Below the pieces are notes generated by a model that was not told where the DNA came from, did not search any database, and saw only the letters and a program-made list of their open reading frames with translations. This document shows, one piece after another, positions 32,831 to 41,636 of a stretch of 64,000 nt of DNA. Positions within the stretch are counted from its first letter, which is position 1, and every line of letters starts with the position of its first letter. Origin of the DNA: Tannerella sp. (GTDB taxonomy: Bacteria; Bacteroidota; Bacteroidia; Bacteroidales; Tannerellaceae); contig JAITVY010000035.1 of NCBI GenBank assembly GCA_031285565.1, positions 202,318-266,317 of the forward strand. The letters are read 5' to 3'. Made by a program: the position numbers and the translations under genes.

Positions 32831-33385
32831 TTAAAAACAGAATAAAGGAAGATAATCTTTGAGGTTAATGCGTAGACTTTTCAATGCTTTAGAGATATGA
32901 TATTCAACCCCTTTACTAGTGATACCTAATGCCGTGGCTATTTCTTCTTTCGTAAGATATTCAAACCGGCTCATCATTAATACTTGCCGTGTTCTTTCAG
33001 GTAAAGCCTTTAACGTATTCTTTACAATTTCCTTCACATCTTCCTGATAAATCCTTTCCGGATCACAGGCTTCTAATGTTGCAATCCTCGTATTCAACTC
33101 CCTTACTCCAACTTCTGTCATTACAGCCAGAGCTTCCTCTTGCGTTAGTTGATGGCGAAGAAAATCGATGGATTTGTGTTTCACGATTGAAAACAAATAA
33201 GTAAGGGGATGGCGTACCTCATAATCTCTCATATCCTTCCATAAGCAAGTCAATGCTTCCGAAGCAATATCTTCTGCCGCCCATTTATCATGTACATACG
33301 ATTTCGCGAATAAAAATGCTTTTCTATACCATATGCTATAGAAATCATTAAAGTTAAAAGAATTAGATTCTTTATTCGAAAGCAT
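32831..33385 (-). CDS. ECF RNA polymerase sigma-70 factor
   Basis: Sigma70 r2 AAEDIASEALTCLW, r4 ALPERTRQVLMMSRFEYLTKEEIATALGITSKGVEYHISKAL. Confidence 0.95.
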   Translation of the reverse strand: MLSNKESNSFNFNDFYSIWYRKAFLFAKSYVHDKWAAEDIASEALTCLWKDMRDYEVRHPLTYLFSIVKHKSIDFLRHQLTQEEALAVMTEVGVRELNTRIATLEACDPERIYQEDVKEIVKNTLKALPERTRQVLMMSRFEYLTKEEIATALGITSKGVEYHISKALKSLRINLKDYLPLFCF

Positions 33386-33532
33386 TTTTTATTTTTTATA
33401 CACAAATCTATAAAAAAATATCATTATACATGATCATGAAATGAATAAATAGCGTAATAATAACACTTTTAACATACCCTGCCTGAATATAGAATAAAAG
33501 GAAAAAATACAAAAAGAATATTTTATTTATTG

Positions 33533-33570
33533 TTACGCAAAAACACAGCGCATCACCCCCTGTATCTTTG
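33533..33570 (+). promoter_or_regulatory. Operator-like motif TTACGCAAAAACACAGCGC plus -7 box TATCTTTG of the Ro60 gene
   Basis: 19-bp motif 33533-33551; ACGCAAA ends 21 nt before TATCTTTG (33563-33570). Confidence 0.6.
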
Positions 33571-33620
33571 TCACATCAATCAAACAATGTCGTTAGAGTC
33601 ATTAACTAAAACTTACTAAG

Positions 33621-35135
33621 ATGAAATTCAATTCGATGGCTAAAAGAAAAAATAAGGTGAGAAATTACGTAAGTGCCGAAGCATATCGACTCTCTCCTGA
33701 ATGGCAGCTATATGTTGCAGCTGTAACTTCTTCGTTGAGCGATAAGTTTTATGAAAAAGCACAGGACCGTGTTGAAGCATTACGCAAATTAATAAAACAA
33801 TGCGATCCGGTATTTGTAGCTCAACTGGCAGTATACACCCGCACGAAAATGAATCTGCGCTCCATACCTTTAGTATTGGCAGTTGAACTGGCAAAAGTAC
33901 ATTGCGGAGACGACCTTGTAAAAAGGATGACTTCACAGGTAATCCGGCGTGCCGATGAAATAACGGAGTTATTGGCTTACTATCAATTGGCAAACGAACG
34001 CGAAAGTATAAAAAAACTAAACCGCTTATCGAAACAGCTCCAAGTGGGGTTACAGGTTGCGTTCAACCAGTTCGATGAATACCAGTTCGCCAAATACAAC
34101 CGGGATACGGAAATAAAACTCCGGGATGCATTGTTTCTGGTTCACCCAAAAGCAAAAGATGAAACACAACAAGTGATATTCAATAAAATTGTGAATAATA
34201 CACTTGAAACTCCATATACTTGGGAAACTGAACTTTCTGCACTCGGAAAGGCACACTATGCTGATGATAACGAACGTTCAATTGCATTCCGCATGAAATG
34301 GGAAGAGCTGGTAGATAGCCAAAAACTCGGTTATATGGCGCTTATCCGTAATCTGCGCAATATACTGGAAGCCCGTGTTTCACAACAATGCATCGCAAAG
34401 GGATGTAATACACTGGCTAATCCTGAAGCAGTCCGCCGGTCAAAACAATTGCCATTCCGTTTTTTGGCAGCTTACCGTGAAATATCAAAAGTAAAATCAG
34501 CCTACGCAGGTCGTATGTTAGATGCATTGGAAGAAGCAGTTACTGTCTCAGCCAGAAGTATAACCGGTTTCGATGAGAATACAAAAGTATTGATTGCTTG
34601 TGATGTTTCAGGATCAATGCAACGTCCCCTATCGCCCAAAAGTAAAATATTATGTTACGACATTGGATTGATGATGGCGATGATTTTAAAATCACGTTGC
34701 AAAAATGCTATAACAGGTATATTTGGGGATAAATGGAAAGTAATAAACGTTCCGAGCAAAAGTATCCTGTCGAACGTAGACACATTATATCATTACGCAA
34801 ATGAAGTGGGTTATTCAACCAATGGCTATTTGGTTATTGAAGATCTTATCCGTCGAAAAGAACTGGTAGATAAAATCATGTTTTTTACCGACTGCCAGCT
34901 ATGGAATAGCCGGAATGACAAAAAGATAGTTGACTTGTGGAATACGTATAAAAAAATATCACCGGACAGCAAGTTATATCTTTTCGATCTGGCCGGATAT
35001 GGTAACACTCCGCTGGATACCAACCGTGAAGATGTGTATCTGATTGCAGGCTGGTCTGATAAAATATTCGACATTATAGCAGCTATCGATAACGGTAGCA
35101 ATGCACTGGGTGAAATAAAGAAAACAGTGCTCTAA
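33621..35135 (+). CDS. rsr: Ro60/TROVE-domain RNA-binding protein with vWA MIDAS (bacterial Rsr-like)
   Basis: HEAT-like TROVE helices, then VLIACDVSGSMQRPLSPKSKI (MIDAS DxSxS) and IMFFTDCQLWN. Confidence 0.92.
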   Translation: MKFNSMAKRKNKVRNYVSAEAYRLSPEWQLYVAAVTSSLSDKFYEKAQDRVEALRKLIKQCDPVFVAQLAVYTRTKMNLRSIPLVLAVELAKVHCGDDLVKRMTSQVIRRADEITELLAYYQLANERESIKKLNRLSKQLQVGLQVAFNQFDEYQFAKYNRDTEIKLRDALFLVHPKAKDETQQVIFNKIVNNTLETPYTWETELSALGKAHYADDNERSIAFRMKWEELVDSQKLGYMALIRNLRNILEARVSQQCIAKGCNTLANPEAVRRSKQLPFRFLAAYREISKVKSAYAGRMLDALEEAVTVSARSITGFDENTKVLIACDVSGSMQRPLSPKSKILCYDIGLMMAMILKSRCKNAITGIFGDKWKVINVPSKSILSNVDTLYHYANEVGYSTNGYLVIEDLIRRKELVDKIMFFTDCQLWNSRNDKKIVDLWNTYKKISPDSKLYLFDLAGYGNTPLDTNREDVYLIAGWSDKIFDIIAAIDNGSNALGEIKKTVL

Positions 35136-35194
35136 AAGATTGCATCCCTACCACTTTACTTTGCACCATCAAACAACAGTTCTTTGAAATAAAC

Positions 35195-35346
35195 AAAAAC
35201 AAGTGTCGTAAAGGAAAGATACTTCGCACTTAGGAAGCACTGTCGCAGGTTCGAATCCTGCTACTCCTACAGTTATCAACTAATACAACGGGAGTATCAC
35301 GGTGGGGCAGGAAGAAAAGACTTTCCTTGATTATTACCTTGTTTTT
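35195..35346 (+). ncRNA. Y RNA-like A (permuted tRNA-like module)
   Basis: 9-bp closing stem AAAAACAAG (35195-35203)/CTTGTTTTT (35338-35346); GTA/TAC; AAGGAAAG/CTTTCCTT (35211-35218/35321-35328); T-arm GCAGG-TTCGAAT-CCTGC (35245-35261); acceptor TACTCCT (35262-35268)/GGGAGTA (35290-35296). Confidence 0.85.
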
Positions 35347-35353
35347 AAAATAT

Positions 35354-35614
35354 AAACAAGTGCCGTAGAAAAGAGTTACTTCGCACTCTTAATGCCCGGG
35401 TCGTGGGTTCGAGTCCCACCACTTCCACCAGAAACAAAAAGAGAAAGGTTAAAGTAGAAGACTAAAGAAATAATTTACCTTCATCAATTAGTCTGATATT
35501 GCTGAATGAGGATAAAGTCTTTCACTCTCAATTTTCAATTCTCAATTACTGAAGGGAAGTGTAGCTCAGAGGATAGAGCAGGAATATAGTCTCTTTTCGC
35601 CTGTTGCCTTGTTT
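35354..35614 (+). ncRNA. Y RNA-like B (circularly permuted, near-complete tRNA-like domain with encoded ACCA)
   Basis: AAACAAG/CTTGTTT closing stem; GAAAAGAG/CTCTTTTC; T-arm GTGGG-TTCGAGT-CCCAC (35403-35419); acceptor CACTTCC (35420-35426) + ACCA (35427-35430) pairs with GGAAGTG (35555-35561); TA + D-arm GCTC-AGAGGATA-GAGC (35562-35579). Confidence 0.87.
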
Positions 35615-35621
35615 GCTATAA

Positions 35622-35740
35622 AAACCACATCTGTCGTAAAGGAGAAATACTTCGATTGCTAAAAGCCAAATAAATATGGGTTCAACACCCGGCAAAGTCC
35701 GGGCATGACAAAACATTTCTTTCTGGTCGTTGCCTGTAAT
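35622..35740 (+). ncRNA. Y RNA-like C (minimal T-arm-only module)
   Basis: TGTC-GTA (35632-35638), GGAGAAAT/ATTTCTTT stem, GGTCGT-TGC (35725-35733), TACTTCG, T-hairpin TGGG-TTCAACA-CCCG; closely resembles unit D. Confidence 0.7.
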
Positions 35741-35889
35741 AAAAAAGAAGAATGGATAATTCAAATTTACAATAAGAGATTAATTCGTTGTTAGCTGAAA
35801 AATGATCATCTAGGTATTATAGCATCTCATTAATAATCTATACATCAACATAATAAACATCAAACCTATTTAGACCAATTACAAACATA

Positions 35890-35960
35890 TTACGTTAACG
35901 TAAATTTAACGCAAACTAATTTGTAGATACTAAAATCTCACATATCTTTGTTTCCGTAAA
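35890..35960 (+). promoter_or_regulatory. Promoter/operator region of the SPFH gene
   Basis: 14-bp palindrome TTACGTTAACGTAA (35890-35903), TTTAACGCAAACTAATTTG (35905-35923, includes -33 TTTG), -7 box TATCTTTG (35943-35950). Confidence 0.6.
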
Positions 35961-36009
35961 TAATACGTTAATGGTATTTACAGAGTAGTAACAATTAAAC
36001 TTTACAGCT

Positions 36010-37023
36010 ATGTTTGGAATCAATCACATTAAATTCGACTCAATGACCCATGTATTCTATTACAAAAACGGGACAATAAAGAAAGAAGGACGTGGTTTAT
36101 CATTCTTCTATTTTAAACCGAACAGTTCGATCGTAGCCATACCAATGGGTAGTAATGATTTACCTTTTATATTCATGGAATCGACTAACGACTATCAGAC
36201 AGTAACCATACAAGGGCAGATAAGTTACAAAATAATAAACCCGGATATGCTGGCTGATACCCTTGACTTCACGGTAACTGATGCCGGAATATACAAAAGA
36301 AATGATATTGAAAAGTTAAACCAGCGGATAATCAATGAAGCCCAGACTTCGACATCCTCCTTTATACATAACATAGGATTAAAAGAAGCGATACGCTCAG
36401 CGAAAGAAATAGAAAACCGGATTCTCGAAGGATTAAAAACTGCCGAAGCCGTCAGTATGCTCGGAATAGAAATTCTCGGGGCAAATGTGCTGGGCGTACA
36501 GGCAACACCGGAGATGTCAAAAGCATTGGAAACCGAAACCCGTGAACGCCTGCAACAGGAAGCAGACCAGGCAATCTATGAAAGACGCAATTTTGCAGTA
36601 GAACAGGAACGTAAAATCAAAGAATCGGAATTAAATACTGAAATCGCAATAGAAGAAAAACAAAAACAGATCGACGAAAAACGAATGGAGTCCGAAGTTC
36701 AACGGATGGAAAACAACCGCAAACTTCGTGAAATGAATATCGAAGCAGATATTGCTGTCGAAAATCAACGGAAAATATTTATAGAGCAAAAAACCGAAAA
36801 CGATAAGAAAGAAGCCGAAGTACAGGGATTCCAGATAGAAGCAATGCTGAAGCCTTATAAAGAAATGGACTGGAGATCACTGACAGCATTAGCCGGACAT
36901 TCCGATGCCCGCAACAACATTGCACTGGCTTTTCGCGAACTGGCACAGAATGCAGGAAAAATAGGCAACCTTAATATCACACCTGACCTGCTCGATTCAA
37001 TCCTACATAATTCGGAACAATAA
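36010..37023 (+). CDS. SPFH/Band-7 (slipin/stomatin-like) protein
   Basis: SPFH-like N-terminus, long E/K/R/Q coiled-coil ERKIKESELNTEIAIEEKQKQIDEKRMESEVQ, C-terminal LAGHSDARNNIALAFRELAQNAGKIGNLNITPDLL. Confidence 0.75.
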   Translation: MFGINHIKFDSMTHVFYYKNGTIKKEGRGLSFFYFKPNSSIVAIPMGSNDLPFIFMESTNDYQTVTIQGQISYKIINPDMLADTLDFTVTDAGIYKRNDIEKLNQRIINEAQTSTSSFIHNIGLKEAIRSAKEIENRILEGLKTAEAVSMLGIEILGANVLGVQATPEMSKALETETRERLQQEADQAIYERRNFAVEQERKIKESELNTEIAIEEKQKQIDEKRMESEVQRMENNRKLREMNIEADIAVENQRKIFIEQKTENDKKEAEVQGFQIEAMLKPYKEMDWRSLTALAGHSDARNNIALAFRELAQNAGKIGNLNITPDLLDSILHNSEQ

Positions 37024-37216
37024 GTGTGAGCCCATATACACAAAAGGGAAACTGAATGTGAGTAAAAAGGGATTCCGTTATGTCGAACACCAGAGAGACT
37101 TCTCATAATCCTAATTTTATTAGTAACCATGCGATTCCTCTTTTCAATCGGAATGACGATTGGTGGTTCATTTTCAATTTTCAATTATTCTAACAACTAC
37201 CAACTACTTAATTAAA

Positions 37217-38137
37217 ATGAACATCGAATATGCAATCATAGTAAAAAATAAAACAAGGCTTCAGAGTTTGATCGAACGTTTCAATACAAAATCTCAGGCT
37301 AAGTTTTACATTGAAAGACAGGGAGGAGATTTTCATGACTACGAAGAAGAAAATAACATTTTCCATGAATCCCTACATTCCCTGCAATCACAGTTATCCG
37401 GAATAATAAAGCACAAAATTGTGGATCGCACATATCTCCCATCCTACCTATTTTCAGAGAAAAACCTGATCGTTGTCATTGGACAGGATGGCTTAGTAGC
37501 AAACACCGCGAAATACTCACATGGCAGACCTATCGTGGCTGTAAACCCTGATAAGCAACGATACGATGGTATCCTATTGCCTTTCAACACTGGAAATTTT
37601 ACCAAAGGAGTCGAAAATGTCCTGTCCGGCAACTATCAATCCAGAAAAGTCAGCTTTGCGGAAGCATGTTTAAACGATGGGCAAAGACTTCTGGCGTTCA
37701 ACGATTTATTCATAGGTGCATCATCACATATATCAGCCAGGTACAAACTGTCTTTCAATAATATTATGGAAGAACAATCTTCCAGCGGAATAATCGTATC
37801 CACAAAAGCAGGCTCTACCGGATGGTTAAGTTCTGTCTTTAACATGGCTTATGGTGTTACCCGGTTATTCGAAAAAAACATCACGCTCAAACAGCCAAAG
37901 TTAAAAGACGATCAACTGCTCTTCGCTGTTCGTGAACCTTTCAAAAGTCTCCGCACGCAAACAGATATATCCGTAGGACTGATAAACAACCAAAAACACC
38001 TTCGCATTGAATCATTAATGCCTGCAGGAGGAGTAATATTTAGTGACGGGATAGAATCTGACTTTCTGCAATTCAACAGCGGAACCATCGCAACCATCCG
38101 TATAGCCAACGAAACCGCCAATCTGGTGAATATGTAA
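37217..38137 (+). CDS. NAD kinase-like protein
   Basis: VVIGQDGLVANTAKY (GxDG-like), NDLFIGASSHISARYKL, SSGIIVSTKAGSTGWLSS; ATG at 37217 preferred. Confidence 0.75.
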   Translation: MNIEYAIIVKNKTRLQSLIERFNTKSQAKFYIERQGGDFHDYEEENNIFHESLHSLQSQLSGIIKHKIVDRTYLPSYLFSEKNLIVVIGQDGLVANTAKYSHGRPIVAVNPDKQRYDGILLPFNTGNFTKGVENVLSGNYQSRKVSFAEACLNDGQRLLAFNDLFIGASSHISARYKLSFNNIMEEQSSSGIIVSTKAGSTGWLSSVFNMAYGVTRLFEKNITLKQPKLKDDQLLFAVREPFKSLRTQTDISVGLINNQKHLRIESLMPAGGVIFSDGIESDFLQFNSGTIATIRIANETANLVNM

Positions 38138-38178
38138 TTCAAAATAACTACATTCGCATAAATTATATCAATTTGCGG

Positions 38179-40677
38179 ATGAACACCAATTATACAAACC
38201 AGGATCGGGGCGATCAGAAAAGCTACCGGCAATACCTGGAAGCAATGGATGCTATCTCGATAGAGAAAGTTGCTTCAGCCAGTGTCTTCTTCCAACCTGA
38301 TAAAAACAATTTATTGGTAGATGTAGGCATGGCATCCGGAACAAGTACAGCCATTCTATCGCAGCTTTTTCCCGGAATGCAAATAATGGGTATTGATATA
38401 AACCCAAAGATGATACAAATAGCGCAAGAGACGTACCATCAACCAAACCTGGCTTTTCGCGAAGATGACGGAGAAAAACTATTGACTTTTACTCCGGATA
38501 CCGTCAGCGGATTTTTCAATTGTTCGGCAATCCATCATATCACATCGTACAATGGCTATGATAGTAACAGGGCATTCAATACACTACGCCGGCAAGTAGA
38601 ACTTCTGAAAGATAAAGGCATTCTCGTTGTACGTGATTTTGTAAAACCGGAAAATAAAGATGTGATCCTGGAATTATCTACAATCGACAAACCGGACCGC
38701 CCGAACGATGCTGACCTCTTTGTTCAATTTTCAAAAACTGCACGCTCATTAGCCTCCCCTACTGAACAAGGGTTTCCCTTTGAAGAAATAAAGTCTGTAA
38801 AAAAAAATACCCGCTGGTTCCGTGCATTTTATACGGACATTACCGAATTTATCCGTCGCAAAGATTACTTTGCAAACTGGAATGTCGAACTACAGGAAGA
38901 ATACGGCTACTTTACCCAAAATGAATTTGAAGAAACCTTTCGTGAATTAGGTTTACGCATCATCCTTTCCAGCCCTATCTACAACCAGTGGATTATCAAT
39001 AACAGATACAAAGGGCAATTTACCATATACGACCTGGACGGAAAAGAAACAGGCTTCCCTCCTACCAACTACCTGATTGCCGGTGAAAAAGTTCCCCTGG
39101 GTAAGCAAATACATCTTATAAGATATTTACCTGTAAAAGAGAATTCTTTCCTGCACTATTCTTCATATCAGAACACAGATACAAAGAAAATATATGATGT
39201 AGTGGAACGTCCGAACAATGTAATCGACATTATTCCATATTATAATAGTGAAAATGGATACATGATACTGGCAAAGCATGGGTATCCACGCCCATTGGCA
39301 AATGTAAAAACAGATAGTCCTACTTTGGATAATAAACATTACAGCGGGTATATACCTGAAGGAATAACCATTGGCGAAACCGAAAGCCTGGAGGCGACTT
39401 TAGAAAAACGTTTTGGTATAAGTAAAGACCTTTATTCCGGCATTACGCCATTACTCAACTATTATACTTCTCCCGGTGGAATTAATGAAAAAGTATCCTC
39501 GGTATCTATCAAGTTAAACAACCCTTCGGCAATAGTAAACAAACATCTGACACATGGATTTTCCGGTTTTAAAGAATCAGGATATATCCACGAATATAAT
39601 GCCGCACAGTTGCTGAATACAGCACAAACAGGAGCTCTGGTCGAAGCACGGCTTGAATTGAACATTTATAATCTCTTTTTCCGGCACAACATCACCCTAC
39701 CCAAATGGCTGGGAGAAAAGATAAAAATAAAATTCGAACAGTTTATCAAACCTATACAGTTCACAGAATTGTTATCTTTCCGTTCAAAAGACTATGAAAA
39801 AAGCGAGAAACAAGCTGGTTTTCTGACCATCCGCAGAGCCTGTTTTTCGGAAATGGGAATAGAAGATAGCAGCACCACGAGCGAATATGTATATCCTTCA
39901 ACAGTAAGCTCAAATACACTGGTAACACTACCTGTCTTCAGGAAAGACGGGCAGGTCTTTGTCGGATTGGAAATACGGAGCCTACCCGTTCCACAGATAC
40001 ATTCCGGCAATAGCACGATCATAACAACACCGGCAAAACGTCTACCTCACGAAATTTGTAACATACATGATCTGGAACAATATATTTCGAAAATGAAAAT
40101 AGGCAAAGGAAAAGTAGAACGATACTACAAATTAGGTGAAAAATATTTCCCAAGTATCGGAATCACTACCGAACAGGTATATCCGTATGCCGTTTGCCTC
40201 GATCGTGCCGATAAGAGTCTCAAATGGGTTAGTCTGGCTGAATTATACCAACAAATAAACACCATTGAAGATGCCCATCTTTTGATATGCATAAGCAGAT
40301 TGATACATGCTACCGGATTTTTGCCTCAGCAACATGTAAGGGATCTCAGTTTTGAAAACTTTATCGATTTTATAAACGACAATTTCTATATAACTGACAA
40401 GAATATTACAAGGGAAATGTTTGTTGAAAAAGACCTCGGAATAACAGGCGATGACGGAGACGAATTTCTTCTGGCGATACAAGACGAATTCGGGATAAAT
40501 TTCTGCGACGAAACAGGTTCTTTAAATAAAGCCTTCGGTCTGAAAGAGAATGAATATCTGTTTCATAGCGAAGGCACTATGCTTTGGATACTAGGAGCCT
40601 TTTTCCCTGAAGACAACATCAAACCCCTGACCGTAGGACAACTCTATGATGTCATAGTAAACCTGTATCATAAGTAA
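38179..40677 (+). CDS. Fusion: class I SAM-dependent methyltransferase domain + NUDIX-like region(s)
   Basis: LLVDVGMASGTSTAILSQLFPGMQIMGIDINPKMI; YSGYIPEGITIGETESLEATLEKRFGISKD resembles a Nudix box; ATG at 38179 chosen over upstream TTG. Confidence 0.7.
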   Translation: MNTNYTNQDRGDQKSYRQYLEAMDAISIEKVASASVFFQPDKNNLLVDVGMASGTSTAILSQLFPGMQIMGIDINPKMIQIAQETYHQPNLAFREDDGEKLLTFTPDTVSGFFNCSAIHHITSYNGYDSNRAFNTLRRQVELLKDKGILVVRDFVKPENKDVILELSTIDKPDRPNDADLFVQFSKTARSLASPTEQGFPFEEIKSVKKNTRWFRAFYTDITEFIRRKDYFANWNVELQEEYGYFTQNEFEETFRELGLRIILSSPIYNQWIINNRYKGQFTIYDLDGKETGFPPTNYLIAGEKVPLGKQIHLIRYLPVKENSFLHYSSYQNTDTKKIYDVVERPNNVIDIIPYYNSENGYMILAKHGYPRPLANVKTDSPTLDNKHYSGYIPEGITIGETESLEATLEKRFGISKDLYSGITPLLNYYTSPGGINEKVSSVSIKLNNPSAIVNKHLTHGFSGFKESGYIHEYNAAQLLNTAQTGALVEARLELNIYNLFFRHNITLPKWLGEKIKIKFEQFIKPIQFTELLSFRSKDYEKSEKQAGFLTIRRACFSEMGIEDSSTTSEYVYPSTVSSNTLVTLPVFRKDGQVFVGLEIRSLPVPQIHSGNSTIITTPAKRLPHEICNIHDLEQYISKMKIGKGKVERYYKLGEKYFPSIGITTEQVYPYAVCLDRADKSLKWVSLAELYQQINTIEDAHLLICISRLIHATGFLPQQHVRDLSFENFIDFINDNFYITDKNITREMFVEKDLGITGDDGDEFLLAIQDEFGINFCDETGSLNKAFGLKENEYLFHSEGTMLWILGAFFPEDNIKPLTVGQLYDVIVNLYHK

Positions 40678-40724
40678 CTACCCCTCATATCCAACTTTCT
40701 CTACCCAATTTTAATTCTTAACTT

Positions 40725-41576
40725 TTAATTTTTAATTACTTCAAACGCCCCTATATTCTCCTGCGTCTTACTCCGGTCAAAAACAGCAAACACAATATTC
40801 TTGAATGCACCTGCATATTTACCGTCCTTTGTAAGAAAATACGCAAAATAACGGGCTACATCTTTCGGATCATTCCGGAAAACGCCACAACCCCAGGCTC
40901 CCAGAATCAGCTTATCTACCCCCTGTAACAAAAAGACAGACAATATCTTGTCAAGACGCTCCATCATAACCTTTTCCGATTGTTCAAGTTCATCCTGGCG
41001 TTTATGTTGCATCATTGCACCGATATTTACAGCAGGACTGGTTAAAATATCCATTTCATAAGGTTGCTCCAACAGGATATCGTTATCATCTTTAAAAAAT
41101 ACAACGTCAGGACTATAAATCATATAATCTGAATACAAATAAGTATGCTGCGAACGATTATACTCATACATCTCCGTAAAATACCTCATCTGTGTTGGAT
41201 ACAAAGTCGATGCCCTTGCAAGGCTTTCTTCCTGCGCTTGCGATCCACCCAGAAAACCGCCACCCGGATTTTTTGCTGAAGCAAAATTAAGGCAACCCAC
41301 TCTCCCACCAGTCCCAACTAAATCTGTAGCAGCTTCCATCGAAGTGCAGTTTTTCACTTCGATAATAGTCTCATATTTTTTCTCCTGAAGTAACTTTTCA
41401 ACATCTGATGCTGTATGCTGGAAATAATCAGGTGTATAAAGAACAGTAGCTTCTACCGATTTATCAATCCTGTCCTTCAACTGGATTTCTTTACCTGCAA
41501 CACAATAATACCCTCTCTCAATGATATCTAAAGTCTCCTGGGCATTCTTTGCCCGTATATTTCTATTATTTGTCAT
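40725..41576 (-). CDS. TIGR02452-family microbial PARG-like poly(ADP-ribose) glycohydrolase
   Basis: CLNFASAKNPGGGFLGGSQAQEESLARASTLY (GGG...QEE signature); ILGAWGCGVFRNDP. Confidence 0.9.
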   Translation of the reverse strand: MTNNRNIRAKNAQETLDIIERGYYCVAGKEIQLKDRIDKSVEATVLYTPDYFQHTASDVEKLLQEKKYETIIEVKNCTSMEAATDLVGTGGRVGCLNFASAKNPGGGFLGGSQAQEESLARASTLYPTQMRYFTEMYEYNRSQHTYLYSDYMIYSPDVVFFKDDNDILLEQPYEMDILTSPAVNIGAMMQHKRQDELEQSEKVMMERLDKILSVFLLQGVDKLILGAWGCGVFRNDPKDVARYFAYFLTKDGKYAGAFKNIVFAVFDRSKTQENIGAFEVIKN

Positions 41577-41636
41577 TTCTTTTCTATTGTCGGCACTCCT
41601 TTTGCCATTTTACTAACTTTCTTTAATTGTCCACTG

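Noticed and set aside
35245-35430. Possible genuine tRNA genes (two canonical T-arms, encoded CCA at 35428-35430)
   Set aside because: The 5' halves lie downstream of the 3' halves and no contiguous cloverleaf exists; the halves are enclosed by Y-type stems, so they are better read as permuted tRNA-like modules
35546-35764. 72-aa minus ORF and other small ORFs over 35136-36000
   Set aside because: Overlap structured ncRNA units; no ribosome-binding or domain evidence
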